From contig CP158568.1 in the NCBI GenBank assembly GCA_040269895.1, positions 2,512,716 to 2,576,715 of the forward strand: a stretch of 64,000 nucleotides of DNA, written 5' to 3'. The DNA comes from Ancalomicrobiaceae bacterium S20. GTDB taxonomy: Bacteria > Pseudomonadota > Alphaproteobacteria > Rhizobiales > Ancalomicrobiaceae. The position numbers were made by a program, and so were the translations under genes. This document shows, in pieces, positions 1-8,428 of the stretch. The first letter of the stretch is position 1, and the number at the start of each line of letters is the position of its first letter. The notes under the pieces are model-generated. The model ran no database searches and had not been told where the DNA came from. It saw only the letters and a program-made list of their open reading frames with translations.

Positions 1-1
1 C

Positions 2-160
2 GGCTCGATCGAGATCGAATATGCGCCGACCGGTCTGCATGCCACGATCGTGCTGGCCCTCGGCACCACACCGGCCGAAGCCGCGCGGCGTGACGGCCAT
101 ACCGTGGACGCTCCCCGGAGCCGCAGACGCCGCCGCTGCGCGCGGCGGTGCCGAGCCTGA
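2..160 (+). CDS. C-terminal end of a probable sensor histidine kinase (partial)
   Basis: An open frame runs in from the left edge in frame 2 and stops at 158-160, giving 52 residues. The first part, ending in a hydrophobic strand around TGLHATIVLAL, resembles the last beta strand of the GHKL ATPase domain of HWE/HisKA_2-type sensor kinases, where a glycine pair precedes a charged strand and an x-L-x-L-P/A-L ending. The remaining 30 residues are arginine-rich and look like a non-conserved tail. There is too little sequence to show any catalytic box, so the family call is an inference from the last strand only. Codon use matches the neighbouring genes. It is not obviously part of the next cluster, which starts 330 nt downstream. 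Confidence 0.4.
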   Translation, partial: GSIEIEYAPTGLHATIVLALGTTPAEAARRDGHTVDAPRSRRRRRCARRCRA

Positions 161-491
161 AGCTCGTCAGCAGCAACACGCCCGGCGCCTGATCCGCCCA
201 CGCTGGCGCTGCCGTCCTACCCCTCGCCCCGACATGCCTTTCGCCCCGACATGCCCTTCGCACCGCGCCCCACCCGGGACGCGGCCGCGAGGGTGTGCGC
301 ATGGGTGTGGCACACGGCGGACCGGGACGGCGCACATGGTTGAGAATGTCTCAATCACTCAAAAGTCCGCCCGGAGTTAAACCCTCCTGAAACCATGTTC
401 AATTGCTGACGTTTGGAGATTTACCGAGATCGAACACTTGAGGCGTTTCATGTCCCGCGACATTCGAACCCGTCGTGGTGGGAGTATTCGC
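161..491. other. intergenic region upstream of the carrier-protein cluster
   Basis: No gene is supported here. The left half is GC-rich low-complexity sequence. The right half, from about 335 to 435, is visibly richer in A and T than the surroundings and is where the promoter of the carrier-protein cluster should lie. It contains the inverted repeat described at 340-354. Confidence 0.6.
340..354. promoter_or_regulatory. perfect inverted repeat, candidate operator
   Basis: TTGAGA and TCTCAA form a perfect 6-bp inverted repeat separated by three bases in the AT-richer stretch about 140 nt before the carrier-protein start. Its size and place suit a dimeric regulator's operator. No specific regulator family can be named. 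Confidence 0.3.
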
Positions 492-737
492 ATGACCGAC
501 CGCATTCGCGCTCTCCTCAAGGACCGTAATCTGGTTCCGTTCAATATCGACAGCATCGCGGACGATGCCGACCTCTACGAGGCCGGCCTCACCTCCTTCG
601 GCTCGGTCCAGCTGATGCTCGGCCTCGAGGAAGCCTTCGACATCGAATTCCCGGAACGGATGCTGACGCGCCGGACCTTCGCGACGATCGCCGCGATCTC
701 TGCCGCGGTCGACGAACTCGCCAGCGAGAAGGTCTGA
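492..737 (+). CDS. acyl carrier protein-like carrier protein for the amino acid:carrier-protein ligase
   Basis: An 81-residue four-helix carrier protein of the acyl carrier protein family. The phosphopantetheine attachment serine is expected to be Ser35, in the motif GLTSFGS, which replaces the DSL motif of fatty-acid ACPs. It is followed by the usual acidic helix II (LMLGLEEAFDIEFPE). The start at 492 is chosen over the upstream in-frame ATG at 438 because a GGTGGGAG ribosome-binding sequence lies seven bases before it and because homology begins here. It ends five bases before the acyl-CoA dehydrogenase gene. In rhizobia, carrier proteins in this genetic setting are loaded by the ligase encoded two genes downstream, so it probably carries a small amino acid as a thioester rather than a fatty acid. 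Confidence 0.85.
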   Translation: MTDRIRALLKDRNLVPFNIDSIADDADLYEAGLTSFGSVQLMLGLEEAFDIEFPERMLTRRTFATIAAISAAVDELASEKV

Positions 738-742
738 ACGCC

Positions 743-1930
743 ATGGTCGTCATGGAAACCAACATCACCGCCGAGGCGGCCGACAGCCGGATGCGGCGGG
801 TCGCGGCCGAGGTGGCCGCCAAGGCCGCCGATGCGGTCGACAAGGAAGGCCGGTTTCCGACCGAGACCTTCGACGCGCTGAAGCGCGAGCGCCTGCTCGG
901 CGTGATGATCCCGCCCGAGTTCGGCGGCGAAGGCCTGTCGGTCGGCGAAGTCGCGGAGCTCTGCGCCATTCTCGGCGGCGCCTGCGGCTCGTCGGCGCTG
1001 ATCTACGCCATGCACAACATCAAGGTGTCGAGCTTCGTGACCCATGGTCGCGACAGCGCCTGGCACCGCGACTACATGCGCAAGATCGCCGAGGATCAGC
1101 TGCTGATCGGCTCGGCGACGACCGAATACGGCATCGGCGGCGACCTCCGGAACTCGATCTGCGCGGTCGAGGTCCAGGGCGACCGCTTTACGCTGACCAA
1201 GGAGGCCAACTGCATCTCCTACGGGCTGCAGTCGGACGCGATCCTCGTCACCTGCCGGCGTTCGCCGGAGGCGGCGAGCTCGGATCAGGTCATGGTCTGC
1301 GTGCGCCGCGAGGACTGCACGCTCGACCAGACGACCACCTGGGACACGCTCGGCATGCGCGGAACCAACTCGGTCGGCTTCACGCTCAAGTCGGCCGGCA
1401 ACGCGGCGCAGATCTTCCCGCATCCGTTCTCGGAGATCGCGGCGCAGTCCATGCTGTCGATGACCCACATCCTGTGGGCCGGCGCCTGGTACGGCATCGC
1501 GGCCGACGCGGTCGCCCGCGCGCAGGCCTTCGTCAAGGCCGCCGCCAAGAAGACCCCGGGCCAGCTGCCGCCGGGCGCGCTGCGCCTCGCCGAGGTCGTG
1601 GCCATGCTTCAGGAGATGAAGGGCTGCGTCAACGCGCGCATCGAGCGCTACGAGGCGGTCAAGGACGATGCCGACGCGCTCTCCTCGATGAGCTTCGCGG
1701 CCGACATCAACAACCTGAAGATCTCGGCCTCGGAGCTCGGCATGCGCGTCGTCGAGCACGCGCTGCTGATCACCGGCCTGCCCGGCTACCGGAACGATAC
1801 GCCGTTCAGCGTCGCCCGGCACATGCGCGACATCCTGTCGGCGCGGATCATGATCTCCAACGACCGCATCCTCTCCAACACGTCGAACCTGCTGCTCGCC
1901 GGCCGCTTCGACAAGAGCCTCAGGAGCTGA
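743..1930 (+). CDS. acyl-CoA dehydrogenase family flavoprotein
   Basis: A 395-residue cytosolic flavoprotein of the acyl-CoA dehydrogenase superfamily: N-terminal helical domain (about 1-120), beta domain (about 120-230) and C-terminal helical FAD-binding domain. By eye, the C-terminal segment that normally carries the catalytic glutamate (YEGT in classical enzymes) reads [14 protein letters not shown], so the usual base is not where expected. Together with the neighbours this suggests that the protein oxidises, or simply binds, an aminoacyl or acyl group on the adjacent carrier protein instead of an ordinary fatty acyl-CoA. The reaction is unknown. It lies five bases after the carrier protein and four bases before the ligase, so the three genes are almost certainly one transcript. 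Confidence 0.85.
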   Translation: MVVMETNITAEAADSRMRRVAAEVAAKAADAVDKEGRFPTETFDALKRERLLGVMIPPEFGGEGLSVGEVAELCAILGGACGSSALIYAMHNIKVSSFVTHGRDSAWHRDYMRKIAEDQLLIGSATTEYGIGGDLRNSICAVEVQGDRFTLTKEANCISYGLQSDAILVTCRRSPEAASSDQVMVCVRREDCTLDQTTTWDTLGMRGTNSVGFTLKSAGNAAQIFPHPFSEIAAQSMLSMTHILWAGAWYGIAADAVARAQAFVKAAAKKTPGQLPPGALRLAEVVAMLQEMKGCVNARIERYEAVKDDADALSSMSFAADINNLKISASELGMRVVEHALLITGLPGYRNDTPFSVARHMRDILSARIMISNDRILSNTSNLLLAGRFDKSLRS

Positions 1931-1934
1931 CCCC

Positions 1935-2864
1935 ATGGACGCCAAGGTGACTGCCGGGCCGGCCGCGAAGGCCCTTCTCGACGATCTGTTCGCCAACGGC
2001 CTGCTCTTCCCGAGCGGCGTCGACGGGCTCTACGGCCGCTCCGGCACCTTCGAGGAGGTGATCGAGCGCTTCGAGGCCGCCGTCTCCAAGCTCGGCGACG
2101 TCGACAATGCCGAGCGCATCCACTTCCCGCCCGGCATGGCGCGCGCCACGCTGGAGAAGTCGGGGTATCTCAAGAGCTTCCCGCAGCTCGCCGGCTGCGT
2201 GCACTCGTTCATGGGCGGCGAGGCCGAGCACGCGCAGCTGCTCGCCAAGATCACCGCCGGCGACGACTGGAGCGAGCTCCAGGACGCCACCGACGTCTGC
2301 CTGACGCCGGCCGCCTGCTACCCGCTCTATCCGACCGTCGCCGCCCGCGGCGCGCTTCCGGAAGAAGGTAAGCTGTTCGACCTCAAGTCCTACTGCTTCC
2401 GCCACGAGCCGAGCCAGGATCCGGCGCGCATGCAGCTGTTCCGCATGCGCGAATACGTCCGCATCGGCACGCCGGAGCAGGTGCAGAGCTTCCGCAGGAG
2501 CTGGCTCGAGCGCGGCCAGGGCCTGATCAACTCGCTCGGCCTGCCCTGCCACGTCGATCTCGCCAACGATCCGTTCTTCGGCCGTGCCGGCAAGATGCTC
2601 GCCAACAACCAGCGCGACTCGGGCCTCAAGTTCGAGCTGCTCATCCCGATCACCTCGGAGGAGAAGCCGACCGCCTGCCTGTCGTTCAACTACCACCAGG
2701 ACCACTTCGGCTCGCTGTGGAAGCTGCAGTTCGCCGACGGCACGCCGGCCCATTCGGGCTGCGTCGGCTTCGGCCTGGAGCGCGTCGCGATCGCGCTGTT
2801 CAAGCACCATGGCCCCGATCCGAAGCGCTGGCCGGCGGCGGTGCGCAAGGTTCTGTGGGGCTGA
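1935..2864 (+). CDS. amino acid--[acyl-carrier-protein] ligase (class II seryl-tRNA synthetase-like)
   Basis: A 309-residue homologue of the catalytic core of atypical (archaeal-type) seryl-tRNA synthetase without the tRNA-binding domain. Such proteins, characterised in Bradyrhizobium and Agrobacterium, adenylate a small amino acid, mainly glycine or alanine, and pass it to the phosphopantetheine of a partner carrier protein instead of tRNA. Visible zinc ligands are Cys128, Glu173 and Cys276, matching the Cys/Glu/Cys set of the family. Motif 2 is RHEPS (156-160) and motif 3 is GFGLERVA (278-285), which contribute ATP binding. The gene starts four bases after the dehydrogenase gene. Its carrier partner is expected to be the protein at 492-737. 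The final product of this pathway is not known to me. Confidence 0.9.
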   Translation: MDAKVTAGPAAKALLDDLFANGLLFPSGVDGLYGRSGTFEEVIERFEAAVSKLGDVDNAERIHFPPGMARATLEKSGYLKSFPQLAGCVHSFMGGEAEHAQLLAKITAGDDWSELQDATDVCLTPAACYPLYPTVAARGALPEEGKLFDLKSYCFRHEPSQDPARMQLFRMREYVRIGTPEQVQSFRRSWLERGQGLINSLGLPCHVDLANDPFFGRAGKMLANNQRDSGLKFELLIPITSEEKPTACLSFNYHQDHFGSLWKLQFADGTPAHSGCVGFGLERVAIALFKHHGPDPKRWPAAVRKVLWG

Positions 2865-2868
2865 GCCG

Positions 2869-3920
2869 ATGATGGCCAACGCGACCGTGATTCCAGGCCT
2901 CGATCCCGCGTCCTACCGGCCCCATGCGCTGCATGGGGCGACGCGAATCTGGCCGGAGACGAACTGCTCGGTCGACCTCACGATCGAGGTCGTCCATGCA
3001 CTCGGGGGCGACCCGACGGCCGCGCTCGGCTTCACCGTGACCCAGGATTTCGAGGGCGACCAGTTCACCTTCTTCAAGGTGCCGCAGGCCGACCTCGAGA
3101 CGCTCTTCGGCGTGGAGACCTGCGAACTGTCGGTGTTCGACGATCTCGGCGCCCATGTCGCGCTCCAGATCGAGCGCGGCCGGCTGCCGCTGGTCGAGGT
3201 CGATGCGTTCTTCCTGCCCGACACGCGCGATGTTTCGTATCGCACCGCGCATTCCAAGACGACGATCGGCATCAACCGCATCGACGTCGCGGCGCGCCGG
3301 ATCGAGTACTTCCACAACGCCGGCTTCTTCGCTCTCTCAGGCGAGGACTTCGACGGGATCTTCGGCGTGCCGGGTTCGCGCGAGCACCAGGGGCTGCCGC
3401 TCTTCCCCTATACCGAATATCTGAAGGTGCGCCCCGATCGTGCGCCCCGCGACATCCGCGCGACCGCGCGCGGGCTGCTCGTCCGGCATCTCGCGCGCCG
3501 GCCGGTCGGCAATCCGATCCGCGCCTATGCCGAGGCCTTCCCGCCCATGCCGCGGATCTCGCGACCCGCGCGCCGACCTATTTCCACACCTACGCCTTCA
3601 ACACGATGCGCATGGTGGGCTCGAACTTCGAGCTGCTCGCCGCGCATCTCGACTGGCTCGACGAGCCGGGATTGGCAGAGCCGCGCGCCGCGGCGATCAA
3701 GATCGCCGAGGACGCCAAGGCCGCGCAGTTCAAGCTCGCGCGCGCCATGGCGCGGCAGAAGTTCGAGCCGGTTCTGGAGGCGATCGGCGTGATGGCCGGT
3801 TCGTGGGACGCCGCCATGGCCGGGCTCGACGCCTGGGCCGCGGGTGCGGAGACCGCGCGGCGGCTTGAGGGCCGCGCATCGTCGCCGCCGCCTGGCTCGC
3901 TCACCGCAGTGTTCCGCTAA
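2869..3920 (+). pseudogene. DUF1839 family protein, frameshifted
   Basis: A DUF1839 protein of about 350 residues split by one frameshift. The N-terminal part (from MMANATVIPG) reads in one frame up to RAYAEAFP near 3540. The conserved C-terminal part (AHAADLATRAPTYFHTYAF, then FELLAAHLDWL) continues one base out of register and ends at 3920. Adding one base in the C-run at 3540-3546 restores a single frame. No other damage is visible, so a sequencing error is at least as likely as a real mutation. DUF1839 has no known activity. Its genes regularly accompany the amino acid:carrier-protein ligase, and here it begins five bases after the ligase stop, so a role in the same pathway is likely. Confidence 0.75.
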
Positions 3921-3939
3921 CCGCCGTGGTCTACGCTCG

Positions 3940-3991
3940 CGTGGACGGCCCCCGCCGTCTTTGCCCTGCCGGGACGGCCCCGCCGTCCACG
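3940..3991. repeat. paired hairpin direct repeat between DUF1839 and glycoside hydrolase genes
   Basis: The motif GACGGC-(3-5 nt)-GCCGTC occurs twice (within 3943-3960 and 3972-3989), each copy able to form a hairpin. The outer ends CGTGGACGG (3940-3948) and CCGTCCACG (3983-3991) also pair. It could act as a weak terminator or mRNA-stabilising element inside the operon. Confidence 0.5.
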
Positions 3992-4014
3992 CCCCGCCGG
4001 ACAGCTCGCACCCC

Positions 4015-6510
4015 ATGGCCCAGATCCTCGCCCAGACCTCGCAGATCGTGACGCCGCTCGACGCGGGTTGGCGCGTCGCCGTCGTCCCGGCCGGAGCCTG
4101 GGATCGCGCGACCGCCCTCGCCGCACGGGATACCGACGCCTTCGTTCCCGCACCGGTGCCCGGCACGGTCGCCGCCGCGCTGATGGCTGCCGGCCGCTAC
4201 GATCCGGCGCAGCCGACGCCGCTCCATGACAAGGACGCCTGGTACGTCACCACGCTCGACGCCGGGCCGTGCCGACTGGTGTTCGAGGGGCTGGCGACCT
4301 TCGCCGAGGTGTTCCTCGACGGCGAGACGATCCTGGCCTCGACCGGCATGTTCGAGGCGCATGCGATCGACGTCGCACCGCGCGCCGGCGCCGTGCTCGC
4401 GATCCGCTTCGCGAGCCTCGATGCCGCGCTGGAGCCGCTGAAGGGTCCCCGGGCGAAGTGGCGCCCGCAGATGATCCCCAACCAGAAGCTCCGGCTCGTT
4501 CGCACCACGCTGCTCGGGCACATGCCGGGCTGGTGCCCGGAGGTGCATGCCGTCGGCCCATGGCGGTCGATCCTGCGCATCGACCGCCGCCCCGAGGCAG
4601 CGCCGGTGCGGATCGACCACGCCGACCTGCGCGCGACGCGCGACGGCACGACCGGCACGCTGAGCTTCGACATCACCGGCGACTGGCCGGAAGGCGCGAC
4701 CGCGACACTCTCCTGCGGCGGCGCTTTCGTCACGCTGTCGACCGAGGCCGGCCGCGTCGCCGGCCGGCTCGAGATCCCCGACGTCGCGCCCTGGTGGCCG
4801 CGGACGCACGGGACGCCGACGTTGCACGAGGTGCGGCTGGAGATCGCCGGCACGATCGCCGATCTCGGCCGCGTCGGGTTCCGGACGATTACCATCGACC
4901 ACGGGCCGGACGGGCGCCGCTTCGATCTTCTCGTCAACGGCGTCCGCATCTTCTGCCGCGGCGCGGTCTGGACCGACGCCGATCTGGTGCGCCTGCCGGG
5001 CGACCGGGCGAGCCTCGAACCGGAGTTCGACCGGCTCGCGGCCGCGCACGTGAACATGGTCCGCGTCGGCGGCACCATGGCCTACCAGGGCCGCGCCTTC
5101 CACGACCTCTGCGACGAGCGCGGCATCCTGGTATTCCAGGATCTGATGTTCGCGAACTTCGACTACCCGGCTGCCGATCCGACGTTCCTCGCCCAATGCG
5201 AGACGGAGGTGCGCGAGTTGCTCGACCGGTTGCAGACCTCGCCGTCGCTGGCGATCCTCTGCGGCGGCAGCGAGGTGCAGCAGCAGGCCGCCATGCTCGG
5301 CCTGCCGGCGCGGGCCCTCGCCTCCGACCTGTTCGACCGGCTGGTGGCGGAGATCGTCGCGGCGATCCGGCCGGACGTTGCATACATTCCGTCGTCGCCG
5401 TACGGCGGCGAACTGCCGTTCGTCGCCGATTGCGGCGTCACGCATTACTACGGCGTCGGGGCCTACGAGCGGCCGCTCGAGGACGCGCGTCGCGCCAATG
5501 TCACCTTCGCGGCCGAGTGCCTCGCCTTTGCGAACGTCCCCGACGAGACGACGCTCGCGCGGCATCTCGCCGTCCCGGCCGTGCACGACCCGCGCTGGAA
5601 GGCGCGCGTACCGCGCGATCTCGGCGCCTCCTGGGACTTTGAAGACACGCGCGATCACTATCTCGGCCGCGTCTTCGGCCTCGATCCCGCGCGCCTGCGC
5701 CGCGAGGATCCGGCGCGCTATCTCGACGCCTCGCGCGCGGTCGTCGCCGAAGTGATCGAGCGCACCTTCGACGAATGGCGCCGGCCGGGCTCGCCGACGG
5801 CCGGCGCGTTGGTCTGGAACTGGAAAGACTTCCTGCCCGGCGCCGGCTGGGGCGTCACCGATGCGACCGGGCGACCGAAGTCCGCGTGGTACGCGATGCG
5901 CCGGGCCTTCGCGCCCTTGCGCATCATCCTCATGGACGAAGGCGTCAACGGGCTGCACGTGCATGTCGTCAACGATCGCCCGACGCCGGTCGCGGGGCGG
6001 CTGTCGCTCGCCTGTCTCAAGGACGGGGCGACGGTCGTCGTGCGCGGCGAACGCGACGTCGAGGTGCCGGCCCGCGGTTCGATCACGCTCCGCGCGACCG
6101 AGCTGTTCGGCGCGTTCTTCGACGCCACCTACGCCTATCGCTTCGGACCGCCCGGCCACGACCTCACGGTCGCGCGGCTGACCGCGCCGACGGAGGCCGG
6201 TGCGGCGCCCGAAACCGCGCCCCTTCTCGCCGAAGCGGTGCAAGTCCCGCGCTGGCCGACCGAGCGCACGGCCGTCGGCCTCGCCGCGCGGGTCGATCGC
6301 GATGCGGAGGGCTGGTTCGTCGCGGTCTCGGCCGCCCGTGCGGCCCTCCATGTCCATGTCGCCGACGACACCCGCGTGCCGCTCGACGACGGGTTCGCCG
6401 TCGTGCCCGGCCGCGAGACGATCGTGCGGTTCTTCGAAGGCGCAGATCCGGACGCACGCCCGGCCGGTACGATCCGCGCGCTGAACGGCCTCGCCCCCGC
6501 ACGCTACTGA
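4015..6510 (+). CDS. glycoside hydrolase family 2, beta-mannosidase-like, cytosolic
   Basis: An 831-residue protein with the layout of GH2 mannosidases: jelly-roll sugar-binding domain (about 20-200), immunoglobulin-like domain (about 200-310), TIM-barrel catalytic domain (about 310-640) and C-terminal beta domains. The likely acid/base is Glu420 in GGSEVQ and the likely nucleophile Glu501 in FAAEC. The segment SAWYAMRRAFAPLRI followed by VHVVNDRP is typical of the mannosidase branch. There is no signal peptide, so it should work in the cytoplasm. The ATG at 4015 is preferred to an upstream in-frame start, because homology starts there and upstream sequence is repeat-like. It follows the carrier-protein cluster on the same strand by 94 nt, and may act on a glycoside made or used by that pathway. 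Confidence 0.8.
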   Translation: MAQILAQTSQIVTPLDAGWRVAVVPAGAWDRATALAARDTDAFVPAPVPGTVAAALMAAGRYDPAQPTPLHDKDAWYVTTLDAGPCRLVFEGLATFAEVFLDGETILASTGMFEAHAIDVAPRAGAVLAIRFASLDAALEPLKGPRAKWRPQMIPNQKLRLVRTTLLGHMPGWCPEVHAVGPWRSILRIDRRPEAAPVRIDHADLRATRDGTTGTLSFDITGDWPEGATATLSCGGAFVTLSTEAGRVAGRLEIPDVAPWWPRTHGTPTLHEVRLEIAGTIADLGRVGFRTITIDHGPDGRRFDLLVNGVRIFCRGAVWTDADLVRLPGDRASLEPEFDRLAAAHVNMVRVGGTMAYQGRAFHDLCDERGILVFQDLMFANFDYPAADPTFLAQCETEVRELLDRLQTSPSLAILCGGSEVQQQAAMLGLPARALASDLFDRLVAEIVAAIRPDVAYIPSSPYGGELPFVADCGVTHYYGVGAYERPLEDARRANVTFAAECLAFANVPDETTLARHLAVPAVHDPRWKARVPRDLGASWDFEDTRDHYLGRVFGLDPARLRREDPARYLDASRAVVAEVIERTFDEWRRPGSPTAGALVWNWKDFLPGAGWGVTDATGRPKSAWYAMRRAFAPLRIILMDEGVNGLHVHVVNDRPTPVAGRLSLACLKDGATVVVRGERDVEVPARGSITLRATELFGAFFDATYAYRFGPPGHDLTVARLTAPTEAGAAPETAPLLAEAVQVPRWPTERTAVGLAARVDRDAEGWFVAVSAARAALHVHVADDTRVPLDDGFAVVPGRETIVRFFEGADPDARPAGTIRALNGLAPARY

Positions 6511-6651
6511 CATCGCATCCCGTTGCGGCAGCTCGCCAATCGCGTGTCGCTGCAATTTGGACTGGCACGCTCCCTGCTTTGACCAAACGGTCCATGCCGC
6601 ATTGCCGAGATGGCGAGGCGCGGAATGGGCAAGGCACGGGGAGAGCCACCG

Positions 6652-8289
6652 ATGAGTATCTTCGCCAAGGACACATCCTACACGGACGCCGACCACAAGG
6701 CCGACGTGTCCGTCCTCCACTCGCTCGGCTACGCGCAGGAGCTCGAGCGGCGGATGAGCACCTTCTCGAATTTCGCGATCTCGTTCTCGATCATCTGCAT
6801 CCTGTCCGGCGGCATCAACTCGCTGGCGCAGGGCATCGCGGGCGCCGGCGGCGCGGCCATTGGCATCGGCTGGCCGCTCGGCTGCCTGATCTCGGGCGTG
6901 TTCGCCATCGCCATGGGCCAGATCGCCTCGGCGTTTCCGACCGCCGGCGGCCTCTATCACTGGAGCTCGATCCTCGGCAACCGCTTCACCGGCTGGCTGA
7001 CCGCTTGGCTCAACCTGCTCGGCCTCATCACCGTGCTCGGCGCGATCAACGTCGGCACCTGGGGCTTCTTCGCCGGCTCGATTGCGCCATGGTTCGACAT
7101 CGTGACCGATACGACGACCGCGGCCGGCTTCCGCAACCAGATCGTCTTCGTCGCCGTGATCACCTTCGCGCAGGCGCTGGTCAATCACTTCGGCATCAAG
7201 ACCACCGCCAAGCTGACCGACTTCTCCGGCTACCTGATCTTCGCGACCGCGATCGTGCTGACGCTCGCGCTGTTCGCCTTCGCGGCGCATTGGGACATCA
7301 GCCGGCTCTGGACCTTTGCCAATTATTCGGGCGACCCGACGCTTAATGCGGCGAACGAACTGAAGGGCGATCCGATCTGGCCGAACAAGGTCTCGGGCCT
7401 GATGGTGTTCCTGCTCGGCCTGCTTCTCCCGATCTACACGATCACCGGCTACGACGCCTCCGCCCACACGGCGGAAGAGACCCACAAGGCCGCGCTCGCC
7501 GCGCCGCGCGGCATGGTGTCGTCGGTACTGTGGTCATCGGTGTTCGGGTACCTCATGCTGGTCGCCTTCGTGCTGGCGATCCCGAACATGGACGATGCCG
7601 CCAAGCAGGGCTGGAACGTGTTCTTCTGGACGCTCGACGGCACGCTGCCGGTCTGGCTCAAGAACGTGCTCTATGTCGCGATCTTCGTCTCGCAGTTGCT
7701 GTGCGGGCTCGCGACCGTCACCTCGGCCTCGCGCATGATGTACGCCTTCGCGCGCGACGGCGGCCTGCCGTTCTCGTCGGTCCTGAAGAAGGTCTCGGCC
7801 AGCCATCGCACGCCGGCGGCAGCGATCTGGACCGCGTCGGTGGCGGCCGTGCTGTTCGTCTGGGGCGCCTCGATGATCACGATCCAGGGCGCCTCGGCCT
7901 ATTCGATCGTCGTCTCCTGCACGGTGATCTTCATCTTCTTCTCCTTCGCGGTGCCGATCTCGCTCGCGGTGCTCGCCTATGGCGACACCTGGACCAAGAT
8001 GGGCCCGTGGGATCTCGGCAAGCCGCTGTTCTGCCTGTTCGGCATCCTGTCGGTGATCGCGGCGATCTTCATCTTCTTCGTCGGCGTGCAGCCGCCGAAC
8101 GACTGGGCGCTGGTGATCACCGTCGGCTTCGTCGTGCTGGCCGGGCTGATCTGGAAGCTGTTCGAGGAGAAGCGGTTCCAGGGTCCGCCGATCGGCGACA
8201 TGATCGAGAAGCGCAAGGGCGAGATCGCCGCCGCCGAGCAGGCGGTCGGCGAGGCGCCCGCGACCGGCGGCCTGCCCGAGACGGCGTGA
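6652..8289 (+). CDS. amino acid permease, APC superfamily
   Basis: A 545-residue inner-membrane transporter with about twelve hydrophobic segments. The N-terminal region (LGYAQELERRMSTFSNFAISFSII) and the following glycine-rich first helices are typical of the amino acid/choline transporter (ACT) branch of the APC family, which includes GABA and choline permeases. Substrate cannot be told from sequence. The start at 6652 has a GGGGAG ribosome-binding site eight bases upstream; earlier ATGs at 6610 and 6625 lack one. It is a single gene, separated by 141 nt from the glycoside hydrolase gene and closed by a strong hairpin at 8322-8355. Confidence 0.85.
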   Translation: MSIFAKDTSYTDADHKADVSVLHSLGYAQELERRMSTFSNFAISFSIICILSGGINSLAQGIAGAGGAAIGIGWPLGCLISGVFAIAMGQIASAFPTAGGLYHWSSILGNRFTGWLTAWLNLLGLITVLGAINVGTWGFFAGSIAPWFDIVTDTTTAAGFRNQIVFVAVITFAQALVNHFGIKTTAKLTDFSGYLIFATAIVLTLALFAFAAHWDISRLWTFANYSGDPTLNAANELKGDPIWPNKVSGLMVFLLGLLLPIYTITGYDASAHTAEETHKAALAAPRGMVSSVLWSSVFGYLMLVAFVLAIPNMDDAAKQGWNVFFWTLDGTLPVWLKNVLYVAIFVSQLLCGLATVTSASRMMYAFARDGGLPFSSVLKKVSASHRTPAAAIWTASVAAVLFVWGASMITIQGASAYSIVVSCTVIFIFFSFAVPISLAVLAYGDTWTKMGPWDLGKPLFCLFGILSVIAAIFIFFVGVQPPNDWALVITVGFVVLAGLIWKLFEEKRFQGPPIGDMIEKRKGEIAAAEQAVGEAPATGGLPETA

Positions 8290-8321
8290 GCCATCCGCCG
8301 CGGCCCGCTCGCCTCCCAAAC

Positions 8322-8355
8322 GACAACGGCGGCACCCGAGGGTGCCGCCGTTGTC
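8322..8355. terminator. bidirectional hairpin terminator between permease and ilvD
   Basis: A perfect 15-bp inverted repeat (8322-8336 with 8341-8355, arms GACAACGGCGGCACC/GGTGCCGCCGTTGTC) closes a four-base loop between two convergent genes. There is no long U-run, so it may act mainly as a transcript barrier. Confidence 0.75.
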
Positions 8356-8428
8356 ATATCTCGGTACCGTTCTCAGTGCCCGTGGTCCGGACCGATCGAA
8401 GCCGGGGCGCCGTCGCGCCCTGCCCGCG

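Noticed and set aside
21-380. Open frame of 119 codons at the left edge
   Set aside because: Arginine/proline-rich translation without motifs, overlapping the better partial kinase frame and the AT-richer control region.
3931-7485. Very long open frame on the minus strand, opposite the glycoside hydrolase and permease genes
   Set aside because: High-GC codon bias leaves antisense frames open; the translation is low-complexity Arg/Gly/Asp, while the plus strand encodes recognised proteins.
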